DNA of 64,000 nucleotides from Virgibacillus chiguensis (GCF_900129865.1 NZ_FQXD01000002.1:248001-312000); one strand, 5' to 3'. Counted from the first letter of the stretch, positions 28,725-37,243 are shown. Numbers and translations are program-made. The notes: generated by a model from the sequence alone, not told the origin.

Positions 28725-29873
28725 ATGATAAAAAATAAATATATCCCGGTTATTTTATCAAGTATGATACTTCTCATCGGCTTTATTCTACTTATTACTA
28801 TGTATCAACAATGGAAACAGGAGCGTGTAGAAATTAGCAACCCTGTGCTTAACCAAATAACTACAAGTAATGAGAAGCTTAATTTAAAGTCCATCATTCA
28901 TGAAGCAGAAAAAAATGTGATTCAAATTGAAAGTCAAACAGAAGACAGTAGTTTGACAGGTTCGGGATTTCTTTATAATAAACAAGGCGATATTATAACG
29001 AATGCACATGTTATTAAAGATGCAAATGTAATTTATGTAAGAACAGCAGATGCGCAAATCTATCCAGCCGCTGTTGTCGGGGTAGGAAAAGAGACAGATA
29101 TTGCTGTCATTCGCGTCCCTCAGCTTGCTGGAGCGTTTATGAATGTAGAAAAAAATAAATCCCCGGAAACGGGAGATGAAGTCATTGCCTTAGGTAGTCC
29201 GCATGGCTTTCAAAATACAGTTACTCTAGGAATTATATCCGGACAAGAACGGGATTTTTCTGTAGACGGCTTTCATTATGAAAACGCCTATCAAATCTCT
29301 GCTCAAATTGCAGAAGGAAATAGCGGTGGCCCCTTAATTGACCGTAAGACTGGAAATGTTATTGGTATTAATTCTGTAGGGACAAAAGATGGATCGATTG
29401 GTTTTAGCATTCCAATAAAAGATGCCATTAAACAAATTGAGGCATGGTCAAACGAAGCAAAGACGGAAGCATTGAACTTTGCCAGCACTTCTAACCTTAT
29501 AAATAAGAAAGACCCTAAGAAATTAAAAGAGGACGCAGAGTATTTAATTACCTACTTCCTTGATAGTATTGAACTGCGAGATTACGTAAATGCTTATGCA
29601 TTATTAGCAAATGATATGCTTTCTAAGACTTCATATAAAGATTTTAGGAATGATTATGTCGATTTTATTAACGTAACTTTTGATGAGCCCAAAAGCAACA
29701 TCACCGAAGATAATCAAGTGCAATCTACATTGAGTGTAACCATTGACAAGCGAGTAGAAGATAAAGATAAATCCGAAAAAGGGTTGTACGAGTATACATT
29801 TACTACAAAATACGAGAATGATCAACTAAAAATTTCTAGCATTAAAGTTAACAAACCAAAAAATAAAAGTTGA
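28725..29873 (+). CDS. Membrane-anchored trypsin-like serine protease (HtrA-type domain, no PDZ)
   Basis: 382 residues: N-terminal membrane anchor (about 7-27), linker, then an S1C protease domain with catalytic triad H95 (TNAHVI), D125 (TDIAVI) and S200 (GNSGGPL). Unlike HtrA/DegP there is no PDZ domain; the C-terminal ~130 residues form a different domain (YLITYFLDSIELRDYVNAYA onwards) resembling NTF2-like folds in its helix/strand order. ATG at 28725 follows GAGGTG. Probably exported by its uncleaved anchor and acting outside the membrane. It is co-transcribed with the zinc-ribbon protein. Confidence 0.85.
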   Translation: MIKNKYIPVILSSMILLIGFILLITMYQQWKQERVEISNPVLNQITTSNEKLNLKSIIHEAEKNVIQIESQTEDSSLTGSGFLYNKQGDIITNAHVIKDANVIYVRTADAQIYPAAVVGVGKETDIAVIRVPQLAGAFMNVEKNKSPETGDEVIALGSPHGFQNTVTLGIISGQERDFSVDGFHYENAYQISAQIAEGNSGGPLIDRKTGNVIGINSVGTKDGSIGFSIPIKDAIKQIEAWSNEAKTEALNFASTSNLINKKDPKKLKEDAEYLITYFLDSIELRDYVNAYALLANDMLSKTSYKDFRNDYVDFINVTFDEPKSNITEDNQVQSTLSVTIDKRVEDKDKSEKGLYEYTFTTKYENDQLKISSIKVNKPKNKS

Positions 29874-30078
29874 TGTAGTGTTCAAAATTCAGATACGAGC
29901 TGGACAAGTCTACCTGGAAGACCAAAAGCACTTAAACACCTCTTTTTCATAAGAGGTCTTTAGGCCATACCTTGAGGCTCCTAAACAATTAGTTGGGATG
30001 AAAATACTACCACTGATGAAGATTTATTTACACTATAGATAAGAAAAACTAAGTCATTCTCCATAAGACTTTCATCAG

Positions 30079-30107
30079 ACTTGGTGACAAGCCAAGTTCT
30101 TTCTAAT
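30079..30107 (-). repeat. Left-end hairpin of the ~105-bp repeat, reverse orientation
   Basis: On the minus strand ATTAGAAAGAACTTGGC, then TTGTCACCAAGTC, is the left box with its hairpin. The surrounding gap 29874-30282 has only this and a weak ACCTCTT/AAGAGGT hairpin at 29938-29957 after the protease gene. Confidence 0.7.
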
Positions 30108-30282
30108 AATGTTTAAAACGCACTAAGTTTTTCGCTGTGTCAACACTTATTGTTCCAGCAGCATATATTTAAGTAAAGTAAGTTTTAGCCTCCCTTATAA
30201 TCAAAAGAAAAGTCTTTTAGAAAAACCAGTCATGCTATACATTTCTTAGGGCGTCTTTCAATTATCTAGGATAAACGTCCAA

Positions 30283-30309
30283 ACTTTTCTTACCCAATTG
30301 CATATGGTA
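30283..30309 (+). promoter_or_regulatory. Sigma-K-like promoter of the yjcZ-type gene
   Basis: AC at 30283-30284, a 16-base spacer, and CATATGGTA at 30301-30309, which fits the sigma-K -10 consensus CATANNNTA. The start codon is 27 bases further on. Confidence 0.6.
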
Positions 30310-30335
30310 TAAGTGTAAGATTATTAGGAGGTGAA

Positions 30336-30485
30336 ATGATGGGATTCGGATATGGCGGAGGCTGTGGAAACCCAGGCTACGGTGGTTATGGCTACGGTTA
30401 CGGTTGCGGAACTGGTAGCAACTTTGCGTTAATTGTGGTGCTTTTTATTTTATTAATCATTGTAGGTGCTGCATTTTACTGTTAA
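30336..30485 (+). CDS. yjcZ: YjcZ-family sporulation protein
   Basis: 49-residue protein with a Gly/Tyr-rich N-terminal half ([17 protein letters not shown], then YGYGYGCG) and one membrane helix at the C-terminus ([20 protein letters not shown]). This layout is typical of the YjcZ family, small spore proteins of Bacillaceae. GGAGGTGA precedes two adjacent ATG codons (30336 and 30339); either may be used. A sigma-K-like promoter upstream suggests late mother-cell expression. A strong terminator follows, so it is monocistronic. The molecular role of the family is unknown. Confidence 0.88.
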   Translation: MMGFGYGGGCGNPGYGGYGYGYGCGTGSNFALIVVLFILLIIVGAAFYC

Positions 30486-30498
30486 ATACGTTAAGGAG

Positions 30499-30538
30499 AC
30501 AGCTTGTGCCTTCCTTAAGGCACAAGCTGTTCTTTTTT
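30499..30538 (+). terminator. Terminator of yjcZ-type gene
   Basis: ACAGCTTGTGCCTT pairs with AAGGCACAAGCTGT around a 4-base loop, followed by TCTTTTTTG. Confidence 0.94.
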
Positions 30539-30551
30539 GTTTCATTTTATA

Positions 30552-30974
30552 TCAATTTGCTTTATTGTTCTTTGCGAGTAACAGTTGTTCAACTTCTTCG
30601 GATGATAAAGCTTTACTGAAATAGTAACCTGCAATTGGTCACACTGTTCCGCTTTTAAAAAGGCAAATTATTCTTCTGTTTCTACTCCCTCTGCAATAAC
30701 TTTCAAAATTAGTAAATGGCATAGTTGAACAATTGATTTTACAATCATGCGGTTTTCTTCATGACTTTGATCCATAAACATTTTACCTATTTTTAATTTG
30801 GCATAAAGAAGAATAGCCAGGCTCCAAAATCGTCAATGGATATGATACGGGTATTCCGAGATTTTGCAACTCTCGTAAAGTATGTAAAATTGTTTTTTCA
30901 TTCCTCATGTTCATCGTCTCTGTTCTTTCCAATTCCAAAGAAGTTGGTGCTAAATCAGTCCATTCTCCCATCAC
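30552..30974 (-). pseudogene. Remnant of an EAL-domain (c-di-GMP phosphodiesterase) gene
   Basis: Minus-strand fragments match the C-terminal half of an EAL domain, in order: SLELERTETMNMRNEKTILH, NLGIPVSIDDFGA (then a frameshift), GYSSL, MIVKSIVQLCH, KVIAEGVETEE (then TAA in place of Gln), FAFLKAEQCDQ (then a frameshift) and IAGYYFSKALSSEEVEQLL. Metal and catalytic residues of the front half are absent, and the fragment abuts the ktrD stop. Two frameshifts and a nonsense codon show that it is dead. The parent gene would have broken down c-di-GMP. Confidence 0.88.
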
Positions 30975-30979
30975 TTCAT

Positions 30980-32344
30980 TTACCCGATAATTAATTTTTC
31001 TTTCGGATAATGATAATTACCACTCTGTTTGTTTGAACGAAACATAAATAAAAACGTAATAATACCTACTCGTCCAATAAACATTAAGAACATTAAAATC
31101 AGTTTACTAAATGATGTTAATTCACTGGTTATCCCTAATGAAAGCCCCACAGTTCCAAAAGCCGATGTCACTTCAAACAGAATTTCTGTTAGCGTAAATG
31201 GCTCAACTACCGATATGAAGATAATAGAAGTAAAAACAAGTATCAAAGCCATTAGAGTAACCGTAACGGCTTTTAATAAGTCTTCATCATACACCTCTCG
31301 CTTAAATAACCGAATACTTCTCCCCCCCCTAGCATATGTTGCTATAAAAATAACAACTAAAATAAAGGTCGTTGTTCGAATACCTCCCCCAGCACTGCTC
31401 GGGGAAGCTCCAATAAACATTAAAAGCGACATAAACAAATGATTAGGTTCTGAAAGCAAACTAACATCCATGGTTGACAGACCGCCACTTCTAGTTGTTA
31501 TAGATTGAAACAAAGAGTAAAATAAAATTTCATGCCAAGATTTATCTGCAAAAAAGTGGAGAAAATCAAGGACAAACATACCAATTGCCCCAATAACGAT
31601 TAAAACTAAAAAGGTACTGGTCGTAACTTTTGTAAACAAGCTGAAACGAATAAATTTACGCTTATCCGAGTCAGCAAATAAATATTCCTTTACTTCAATT
31701 AGTACTGGGAAGCCAATAGCTCCAAAGATAATTAACAACATATTTATAAACTGTACAAAATAATCATCTTTAAAAGGGATTAAAGATGATCCAGTAATAT
31801 CAAACCCCCCATTAGATATAGCACTAATCGTTCCAAACATACCATGTAAGTAAGCTTCTTTAGCTGAGTCAAAATATTGTAGGAAATACGTCCCTAAAAC
31901 AAGAAAGCCGACTAACTCTATTGTTAGTAATACATACACGATTTGCTTAATTAACCGCACCATTCCTCCGAACGTGGATTGGTTTTGATCCGTCATGATT
32001 AAGCGTCTTTCTTTTAGCCCAATCTTTTTTCCTAGCAACAGCCATATAAATGTACTGATAGCCATTACTCCTACAGCCCCAAGCTGAAGAATGCTAGCAA
32101 GTAAAATAATTCCTGTAGTACTCAATGTATCTGCTACTGGTATGGAACTTAGACCAGTTACACTTAAAGCACTTACAGCTGTAAATAATACATCAATAAA
32201 AGGTATTTCCACCCCATCCTGATGCGCAATCGGTAAAGATAAAATCACAGTTGAAAATAGTACTGCAAAAAAATAGAACAATAACAAAATCTGGACCGGC
32301 GATAACTTCCTTGCCCAGCGAACAATTGGTTTTTGGTAATGCAT
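30980..32344 (-). CDS. ktrD: Ktr potassium transporter membrane subunit (KtrD/KtrB type)
   Basis: 454-residue SKT-superfamily K+ channel-like transporter subunit with four membrane-pore-membrane repeats. Filter segments are visible as FTAVSALSVTGLSSI, TISAISNGGFDITGS, SITTRSGGLSTMD and TSAFGTVGLSLGI, each with the key glycine. The gating-loop region with small residues (GASPSSAGGGIRTTT) is present. ATG follows AAGGAG. In B. subtilis KtrD works with KtrC; here ktrC is at 10158-10823. Opening is controlled by ATP/ADP and c-di-AMP on the partner subunit. Confidence 0.92.
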   Translation of the reverse strand: MHYQKPIVRWARKLSPVQILLLFYFFAVLFSTVILSLPIAHQDGVEIPFIDVLFTAVSALSVTGLSSIPVADTLSTTGIILLASILQLGAVGVMAISTFIWLLLGKKIGLKERRLIMTDQNQSTFGGMVRLIKQIVYVLLTIELVGFLVLGTYFLQYFDSAKEAYLHGMFGTISAISNGGFDITGSSLIPFKDDYFVQFINMLLIIFGAIGFPVLIEVKEYLFADSDKRKFIRFSLFTKVTTSTFLVLIVIGAIGMFVLDFLHFFADKSWHEILFYSLFQSITTRSGGLSTMDVSLLSEPNHLFMSLLMFIGASPSSAGGGIRTTTFILVVIFIATYARGGRSIRLFKREVYDEDLLKAVTVTLMALILVFTSIIFISVVEPFTLTEILFEVTSAFGTVGLSLGITSELTSFSKLILMFLMFIGRVGIITFLFMFRSNKQSGNYHYPKEKLIIG

Positions 32345-32552
32345 AACCTTTTACTCCTTATTAACTATCAAAATTAGTATCTCTCTATATACCAAACAAA
32401 GCTTTAAGGTGCGTTAAGCTCTTTCATCCCAACTAAAAATTGGAAGCTTACAAAATTAAATATATCCATATTATAACAAGGAGATATTGAAAATGCTTGT
32501 AATATAGTATTTAAGTCGCAAGATCTACTGTATTGGATGAAAAAATTCTATT

Positions 32553-32963
32553 TTATGTTAATTCCTTAAATTTCTCTAGCAATTCTTTACCTTGGTATCC
32601 TTCCTCAATTAATGTAGTTAATAAGAATTCAATATTTTCTTTTCTTTTATCGACAATATTTCCCACAAATAAAATATTAATATTAGATCCTATTTCATTT
32701 ATCCCTATAATTGAAGTGATGAATGTAGCCAAGTCATTGCTTTCTTTAGAAATTTTTACTTGAACTAAGATTTCCGACTTTGTTTTTTGCAAAAATTCAA
32801 AATAAGGTTGAAATGAATTATCCGTATACACTTCGATCGTCCACTGATTGTTTTCATCCTCACGATCAATAATTAAACCGTCTAATAACGGTATCTGATT
32901 AGGAATGATCTCTCCGGTTTTTTCTTCCATGATATTTAATAATTTTAGTTTAAATGTCTTCAT
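32553..32963 (-). CDS. ywpF: YwpF-like protein
   Basis: 136-residue cytoplasmic protein, MKTFKLKLLNIMEEKTGEII at the start, mixed alpha/beta, with an acidic linker (REDENNQW) and an end (GYQGKELLEKFKEL) like the YwpF family of Bacillus. No catalytic motif is seen and the function is unknown. ATG at 32963 follows AGGAGG by 8 bases. It is a single gene, convergent with nothing, between ktrD and the divergent nitroreductase. The family call is from the N-terminal pattern and length, so moderately sure. Confidence 0.6.
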   Translation of the reverse strand: MKTFKLKLLNIMEEKTGEIIPNQIPLLDGLIIDREDENNQWTIEVYTDNSFQPYFEFLQKTKSEILVQVKISKESNDLATFITSIIGINEIGSNINILFVGNIVDKRKENIEFLLTTLIEEGYQGKELLEKFKELT

Positions 32964-33105
32964 AAGCCTTCCTCCTAGTATTTTTATTCTATGTATAGAT
33001 AGGGATGCTTTAAAAACATGCTTAAAATGATATCTTTTTTTGTATATCGTTAGTGTACCAAAAACTAAAGCTTATGGGTATGACTTTCTTTTCAAGTTAA
33101 CTTCG

Positions 33106-33135
33106 TTGACAATTAAAATTATAACCGCTTATGAT
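33106..33135 (+). promoter_or_regulatory. Sigma-A promoter of the nitroreductase gene
   Basis: TTGACA (33106-33111), then a 17-18-base spacer and TATGAT (33130-33135). Confidence 0.65.
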
Positions 33136-33166
33136 AAATAGGATTATAGGGAAAAGGAGAATTGAT

Positions 33167-33922
33167 TTGTCACATTCAGCAATCCAAACAATTATGAATC
33201 ATCGGTCTATACGTAAATTCAAGGATAAAAAGCTTACAGAAGAACAAATTCAAACCATTGTTGAAGCTGCTCAAATGGCTTCAACTTCTAGTTATGTAAT
33301 GGCATATACCATTATTGGTGTTACTGATGAACGTATAAAAGAGAAGCTTGCAGCTATCTCCGGTCAAACTTATGTTCAAAATAATGGACATTTATTTGTG
33401 TTTTGTGGTGATTTACATCGTACTGAGCAATTAGGGTCACTAGAAGATAGAGAGCAAATGCAACAAAGTTTAGCGTCCCCTGAACAATTTATTGTTATGA
33501 CGGTCGATGCGGCGTTAGCATCTCAAAATGCTGCGATTGCTGCAGAAGATTTAGGGCTAGGGATTTGTTATTTAGGAAGCTTGCGAAATGATGTCTATCA
33601 AGTAAGCGAATTATTACAGCTCCCAGAAAGAGTCGTTCCTTTGTTTGGAATGGCTGTGGGCTATCCTGATCATGAACCAGAACAAAAGCCTCGTCTACCA
33701 ATTGATGTGATCTACCATAAAAATCATTACCAGCCTTTCGAACACCAGTTACCATTCATCAAAGACTTCGACAAACAATTGCATTCCTATTATGAAAAAC
33801 GGAAACAAAACAATCGAAATGATAATTGGTCAAAGCAAATGATTCGAAAATTTTCTATCCCTACTAGAATGGATGTTGGATCGTTTTTACATGAGAAAAA
33901 TATAAACAACCAAGCAGATTAA
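33167..33922 (+). CDS. nfrA: NADPH-dependent FMN nitroreductase/oxidoreductase (NfrA-like)
   Basis: 251-residue flavin reductase-like nitroreductase with FMN-binding HRSIRKF (about 12-18), ASTSSYVMAY, and the CYLGSLRND segment. A Lys/Arg-rich C-terminal tail with KFSIPTRMDVGSF is typical for NfrA/Frp-type enzymes that use NADPH and reduce FMN, nitro compounds or quinones. A TTG start at 33167 is chosen because AAAAGGAG lies 7 bases before it; the ATG at 33131 has none. Transcribed alone from its own promoter. Confidence 0.88.
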   Translation: MSHSAIQTIMNHRSIRKFKDKKLTEEQIQTIVEAAQMASTSSYVMAYTIIGVTDERIKEKLAAISGQTYVQNNGHLFVFCGDLHRTEQLGSLEDREQMQQSLASPEQFIVMTVDAALASQNAAIAAEDLGLGICYLGSLRNDVYQVSELLQLPERVVPLFGMAVGYPDHEPEQKPRLPIDVIYHKNHYQPFEHQLPFIKDFDKQLHSYYEKRKQNNRNDNWSKQMIRKFSIPTRMDVGSFLHEKNINNQAD

Positions 33923-34012
33923 ATATAATTACCGATTAGACACAACATATTGCCGCTTTTTATAAAGAAGGCCACGCAATAATAATGAGCCAGCTCCTGT
34001 CAGGGACGCTGG

Positions 34013-34462
34013 CTATAATGCTTGTAATATCTCCTTATGGTCGATTGTAATTTCTTCATTATTAACTTTAAATTTTGCTTGAAAATACAATTTGCAAGGA
34101 GAATCTTTTACCATTCGAAACACTTTATTACTATTCGGATGGTGATAGATATTGCCATTGCTAAGTTGCTTTATTGTTATATCATTTTCATATTGATGCT
34201 CCTCATCCCCCAACACGACAGATACCAATGGGTTCAGATGCTCCACCTCTACCGTCCCTTCACCTGTATATTGTAAGGAACTAAATACTTTAATCCCTTC
34301 TTCTACATTTGCAATATGAATATGTAATATAAAATCACCGACCTCTTTAGACCTCGTAGTTGTCTCCTTAATGGTAATACCGCGGTTTCCTACGCCAAGA
34401 TAGAAGATAATCAAAAACACTACTCCACCAACAACAATAAATAAAAGTGATTTTTTTTTCAT
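34013..34462 (-). CDS. Membrane-anchored hypothetical protein
   Basis: 149 residues: one N-terminal membrane helix (about 5-24, LLFIVVGGVVFLIIFYLG), followed by an extracytoplasmic beta-rich domain with GTVEVEHLNPLVSVVLG and KLYFQAKFKV. No lipobox, catalytic motif or recognised family. ATG at 34462 follows GGGAGG by 6 bases; an earlier ATG (34468) overlaps that site. Convergent with nfrA, with an AGCCAGC/GCTGGCT hairpin at 33988-34014 between them. Possibly a small envelope protein; nothing more can be said. Confidence 0.65.
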   Translation of the reverse strand: MKKKSLLFIVVGGVVFLIIFYLGVGNRGITIKETTTRSKEVGDFILHIHIANVEEGIKVFSSLQYTGEGTVEVEHLNPLVSVVLGDEEHQYENDITIKQLSNGNIYHHPNSNKVFRMVKDSPCKLYFQAKFKVNNEEITIDHKEILQAL

Positions 34463-34640
34463 AAGCATCCTCCCGCTCCCACTTACTATATATGACGTTT
34501 TTCCCCCACAAAAAGTTTCATTATTTTAAAATATTTTCATACTAAGGATTTTTCTCCTAATTAATCTTTTCTTATCCACAAAAAAAGCGCAATTAATATA
34601 GGTTTTACATGAATTGGATATATAAGGTAATATTTTCCCG

Positions 34641-34670
34641 GTATAATTAAAGCTTGTTTACCGCATTCTA
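34641..34670 (+). promoter_or_regulatory. Sigma-G-like forespore promoter of the spoVA-type operon
   Basis: GTATA (34641-34645), an 18-base spacer and CATTCTA (34664-34670) fit the sigma-G consensus (GNATR, spacer, CATNNTA). It is 35 bases before the first ATG of the operon. Seen match; forespore control is inferred. Confidence 0.6.
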
Positions 34671-34704
34671 ATTATTGATGAGTATGAAGAAGGAGGAATC
34701 TTTT

Positions 34705-34911
34705 ATGACTGTCTCTAGTCAAGTGAAGCAAACTATTGCTGGTTTAAAAAGCGCACAAGCAAGTTTTGAACAATTTGCTCTACAAACAGAAAACAAACAA
34801 GCAAAACAACTATACGAAAATGCAGCGCAACAAACCATGTCCATATTAAAAAGTGTTGAACCACGTATTCAACAACTAGAACAAGAAGAACCACAATACA
34901 AAGGTTTTTAA
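34705..34911 (+). CDS. DUF1657 protein, first gene of spoVA2mob-type operon
   Basis: 68-residue helical protein MTVSSQVKQTIAGLKSAQAS, with FEQFALQTENKQAKQLYE and an end in EEPQYKGF. It belongs to the DUF1657 family that accompanies spoVA-type spore operons. ATG at 34705 follows AAGGAGG by 7 bases. The same fold is found again at 37610 and as the C-terminal tail of the DUF421 protein at 37832, so the operon holds three related copies. Function unknown; a role in spores is inferred from context and the sigma-G-like promoter. Confidence 0.85.
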   Translation: MTVSSQVKQTIAGLKSAQASFEQFALQTENKQAKQLYENAAQQTMSILKSVEPRIQQLEQEEPQYKGF

Positions 34912-34994
34912 TTTGTATAAACGAAAGCTCCATCATATAAAGTGCGTCCTTCAATCTCTGGAGTTTTCTTTCATCTCCTACTTTAGGTTTGTAC

Positions 34995-35070
34995 TCTAAA
35001 AAACTTGGCATATCCCCATTTCTTTATAGCGGAAAAAGCTGTCGCTTATACTAAATAAGAATGGATAAAG
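34995..35070 (+). repeat. ~105-bp repeat copy inside the spoVA-type operon
   Basis: CTCTAAAAAACTTGGC, ATATCCCCATTTCTTTATAG, CGGAAAAAGCTGTCG and CTTATACTAAATAAG. It separates the first DUF1657 gene from the YhcN/YlaJ-like gene. A weak CTCCA/TGGAG hairpin precedes it (34929-34964). Confidence 0.6.
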
Positions 35071-35260
35071 CCTTTTACAAATTAAATATATTTAGGTGCT
35101 GTTATCTCCTATTTCGTCTTGATAGCGAACATCTTTTATCTTTTTGAAAACAGGAGTCTTCCAGCACCTTTAAGAAAGGCTTGGCTTTAGTGTTTCCTTT
35201 TTACACACATTGATAATGTAAGCTTTGTTTACTTTACTTAGATAAAAAGCAGGTGGTATA

Positions 35261-35728
35261 ATGCATGTTTTTAAGTTTCTAACTATAGTTGTTTTATCTT
35301 TGCTGATTGTTGGTTGTAACACAGCAAATACATTAGAGACATCCAAGGAAAATGAAAAAGATGAGGTTAATATAACAAAAATATCTAGAAACCAATCTAT
35401 TGACCAAACTCCATCCAATCAAGCAAAAGATCTATTACAACAACATTCGGAAATAAATGCGATTCATGCAGTCAATACAGATAAGCAATTATTAGCAACC
35501 GTTGAAGTAAAACATATGCAACGCTTTAAATTACAAAATATCAAGAAAAAACTAACTAAAAAATTACAAAAGAATTTTCCTGATTTAAAAGTAGAATTAT
35601 CAGCAGACAAAAAAATAATGATGGAATTAGGAAAACTAGAAAAAAACTTGAATAAAAAACAGTACAGTAAAAAAGAAGTACAAAAAGAAGTACAACGAAT
35701 TATTGATTTTTCTAAAGAACAAACGTAG
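35261..35728 (+). CDS. YhcN/YlaJ-family spore lipoprotein
   Basis: 155 residues with a lipoprotein signal (MHVFKFLTIVVLSLLIVGC; Cys19) and a sporulation lipoprotein YhcN/YlaJ-like domain: INAIHAVNTDKQLLATVEVK, then a Lys-rich stretch (KKLTKKLQKNFPDLKVELS). The same family is the second gene of the spoVA2mob operon of heat-resistant Bacillus strains. ATG follows AGGTGG. The stop lies 16 bases before the spoVAC start. Probably anchored in the spore inner membrane; molecular role unknown. Confidence 0.85.
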   Translation: MHVFKFLTIVVLSLLIVGCNTANTLETSKENEKDEVNITKISRNQSIDQTPSNQAKDLLQQHSEINAIHAVNTDKQLLATVEVKHMQRFKLQNIKKKLTKKLQKNFPDLKVELSADKKIMMELGKLEKNLNKKQYSKKEVQKEVQRIIDFSKEQT

Positions 35729-35744
35729 AGAGAGGGAACACAAT

Positions 35745-36224
35745 ATGGCGGATAAAAAAAAGAAAAATCTACCACCTGATGTTCAAGAGTATCAAACATT
35801 TCAACAGCAAAGAGAAGTGAAAAGGCCTGTATTAAAAAATTGCTTAAAAGCTTTTTTTGTCGGCGGTTTTATTTGTTTCATTGGGCAGCTTATTTCTACT
35901 TTTTATATGTATTTCTTTCATTTTACGGAGCAAACCGCCGGAAACCCAACAGTAGCTACATTAATTTTTATAACGATGCTCCTTACTGGGTTTGGTGTGT
36001 ATGATCGAATTGGACAATTTGCCGGTGCAGGCTCAGCGGTTCCGGTTACTGGCTTCGGCAATGCGGTCATTTCTTCTGCCATTGAACACCGAACGGAAGG
36101 ATTTATCCTGGGAGTTGGTACAAATATGTTAAAACTAGCAGGTCCTGTCATCGTTTACGGCGTATTTTCAGCATTTGTTGTCGCTTTGATCAAAACAATT
36201 TTAGTCCAATGGGGTGGGTTATAA
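35745..36224 (+). CDS. spoVAC: Stage V sporulation protein AC
   Basis: 159-residue membrane protein with four predicted helices, beginning MADKKKKNLPPDVQEYQT. It is a SpoVAC family member (VGGFICFIGQLI, GQFAGAGSAVPVTGFGNAV, GPVIVYGVFSAF). SpoVAC acts as a mechanosensitive-type channel for dipicolinate in the spore inner membrane; this is known for B. subtilis. ATG at 35745 follows AGAGAGGG. The stop overlaps the spoVAD start by one base (TAATG), a sign of coupled translation. Confidence 0.93.
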   Translation: MADKKKKNLPPDVQEYQTFQQQREVKRPVLKNCLKAFFVGGFICFIGQLISTFYMYFFHFTEQTAGNPTVATLIFITMLLTGFGVYDRIGQFAGAGSAVPVTGFGNAVISSAIEHRTEGFILGVGTNMLKLAGPVIVYGVFSAFVVALIKTILVQWGGL

Positions 36225-37225
36225 TGCTCCAAGGACATCAAACATGGGTATTCGCCAATCGCCCGGTTATTATATCGACCGGGACAGTAGGCGGTCCATT
36301 TGAAGCTAATGGAAATATCCCGAAAGACTTTGACATATTGCATGATGATATGTGGCTAGGTCAAGCCTCATTTGAAAAAGCACAACAAACATTAATGGAA
36401 GAAGCCTGTCAAATTGCCCTTAAAAAAACTTCCATTGAAAAAGAACAGGTGCAATTTTTTATGAGTGGTGATTTAATTTATCAAATTACACCAACAAATT
36501 TTGCTGCCAAAACATTGGGCCTTCCCTTTTTTGGTTTATTTAATGCGTGTGCCACTTCCATGGAAAGTTTAGCGCTAGCTGCTATGATCATCAATAATAA
36601 AGGAGCTAATTATATTTTAAGTGGAACAGCAAGCCATAACGCCTCTGCAGAACGACAATTTCGTTATCCTACAGAATACGGCGGGCAAAAGCCTCCTACC
36701 GCACAATGGACAGTTACTGGTGCAGGTTGTTCCTTAGTTGCTAAACAAGGTACAGGCCCTGTTATTACATCAGCTACAATTGGCAAGGTTATTGATATGG
36801 GTATAACAGACCCGTTTAACATGGGAGCGGCGATGGCGCCAGCTGCCGTAGATACGATCGAAAAACATCTACAAGATAGAAACATTTCTCCTGACTATTA
36901 TGATTTAATTGCTACAGGCGATTTAGGGCACATCGGTAGAGAAATATCTTATGATCTACTTGTCGATCGCGGACTATCATTGGATGAGGAAAGATATGTA
37001 GATTGTGGTTTAATCATATATCGCGAGGGGCAACCGGTGTTAGCTGGCGCAAGCGGTTCTGCCTGCTCAGCCGTAGTCACATATGGACATTTGCTCAATC
37101 GGATGAAAGCTGGTGAATTGAAACGAATACTAATTGTAGCAACCGGTGCACTTCATTCTCCGATGAGCATACAACAAAATGATCCGATTCCGTGTATTGC
37201 CCATGCAGTATCTATCGAAATTTAA
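36224..37225 (+). CDS. spoVAD: Stage V sporulation protein AD
   Basis: 333-residue thiolase-like-fold protein that binds dipicolinate and sits on the outer face of the spore inner membrane. Typical segments are VIISTGTVGGPFEANGNI, PFFGLFNACATSMESLALA, ILSGTASHNASAERQFRYPT and the C-terminal GASGSACSAVVTYGHLL. ATG at 36224 overlaps the spoVAC stop. Length is as in B. subtilis SpoVAD (338). It is needed for dipicolinate uptake into the forespore in the family; the same job is inferred here for this paralogous operon. Confidence 0.94.
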   Translation: MLQGHQTWVFANRPVIISTGTVGGPFEANGNIPKDFDILHDDMWLGQASFEKAQQTLMEEACQIALKKTSIEKEQVQFFMSGDLIYQITPTNFAAKTLGLPFFGLFNACATSMESLALAAMIINNKGANYILSGTASHNASAERQFRYPTEYGGQKPPTAQWTVTGAGCSLVAKQGTGPVITSATIGKVIDMGITDPFNMGAAMAPAAVDTIEKHLQDRNISPDYYDLIATGDLGHIGREISYDLLVDRGLSLDEERYVDCGLIIYREGQPVLAGASGSACSAVVTYGHLLNRMKAGELKRILIVATGALHSPMSIQQNDPIPCIAHAVSIEI

Positions 37226-37243
37226 AACGGGACGTGATATGTA

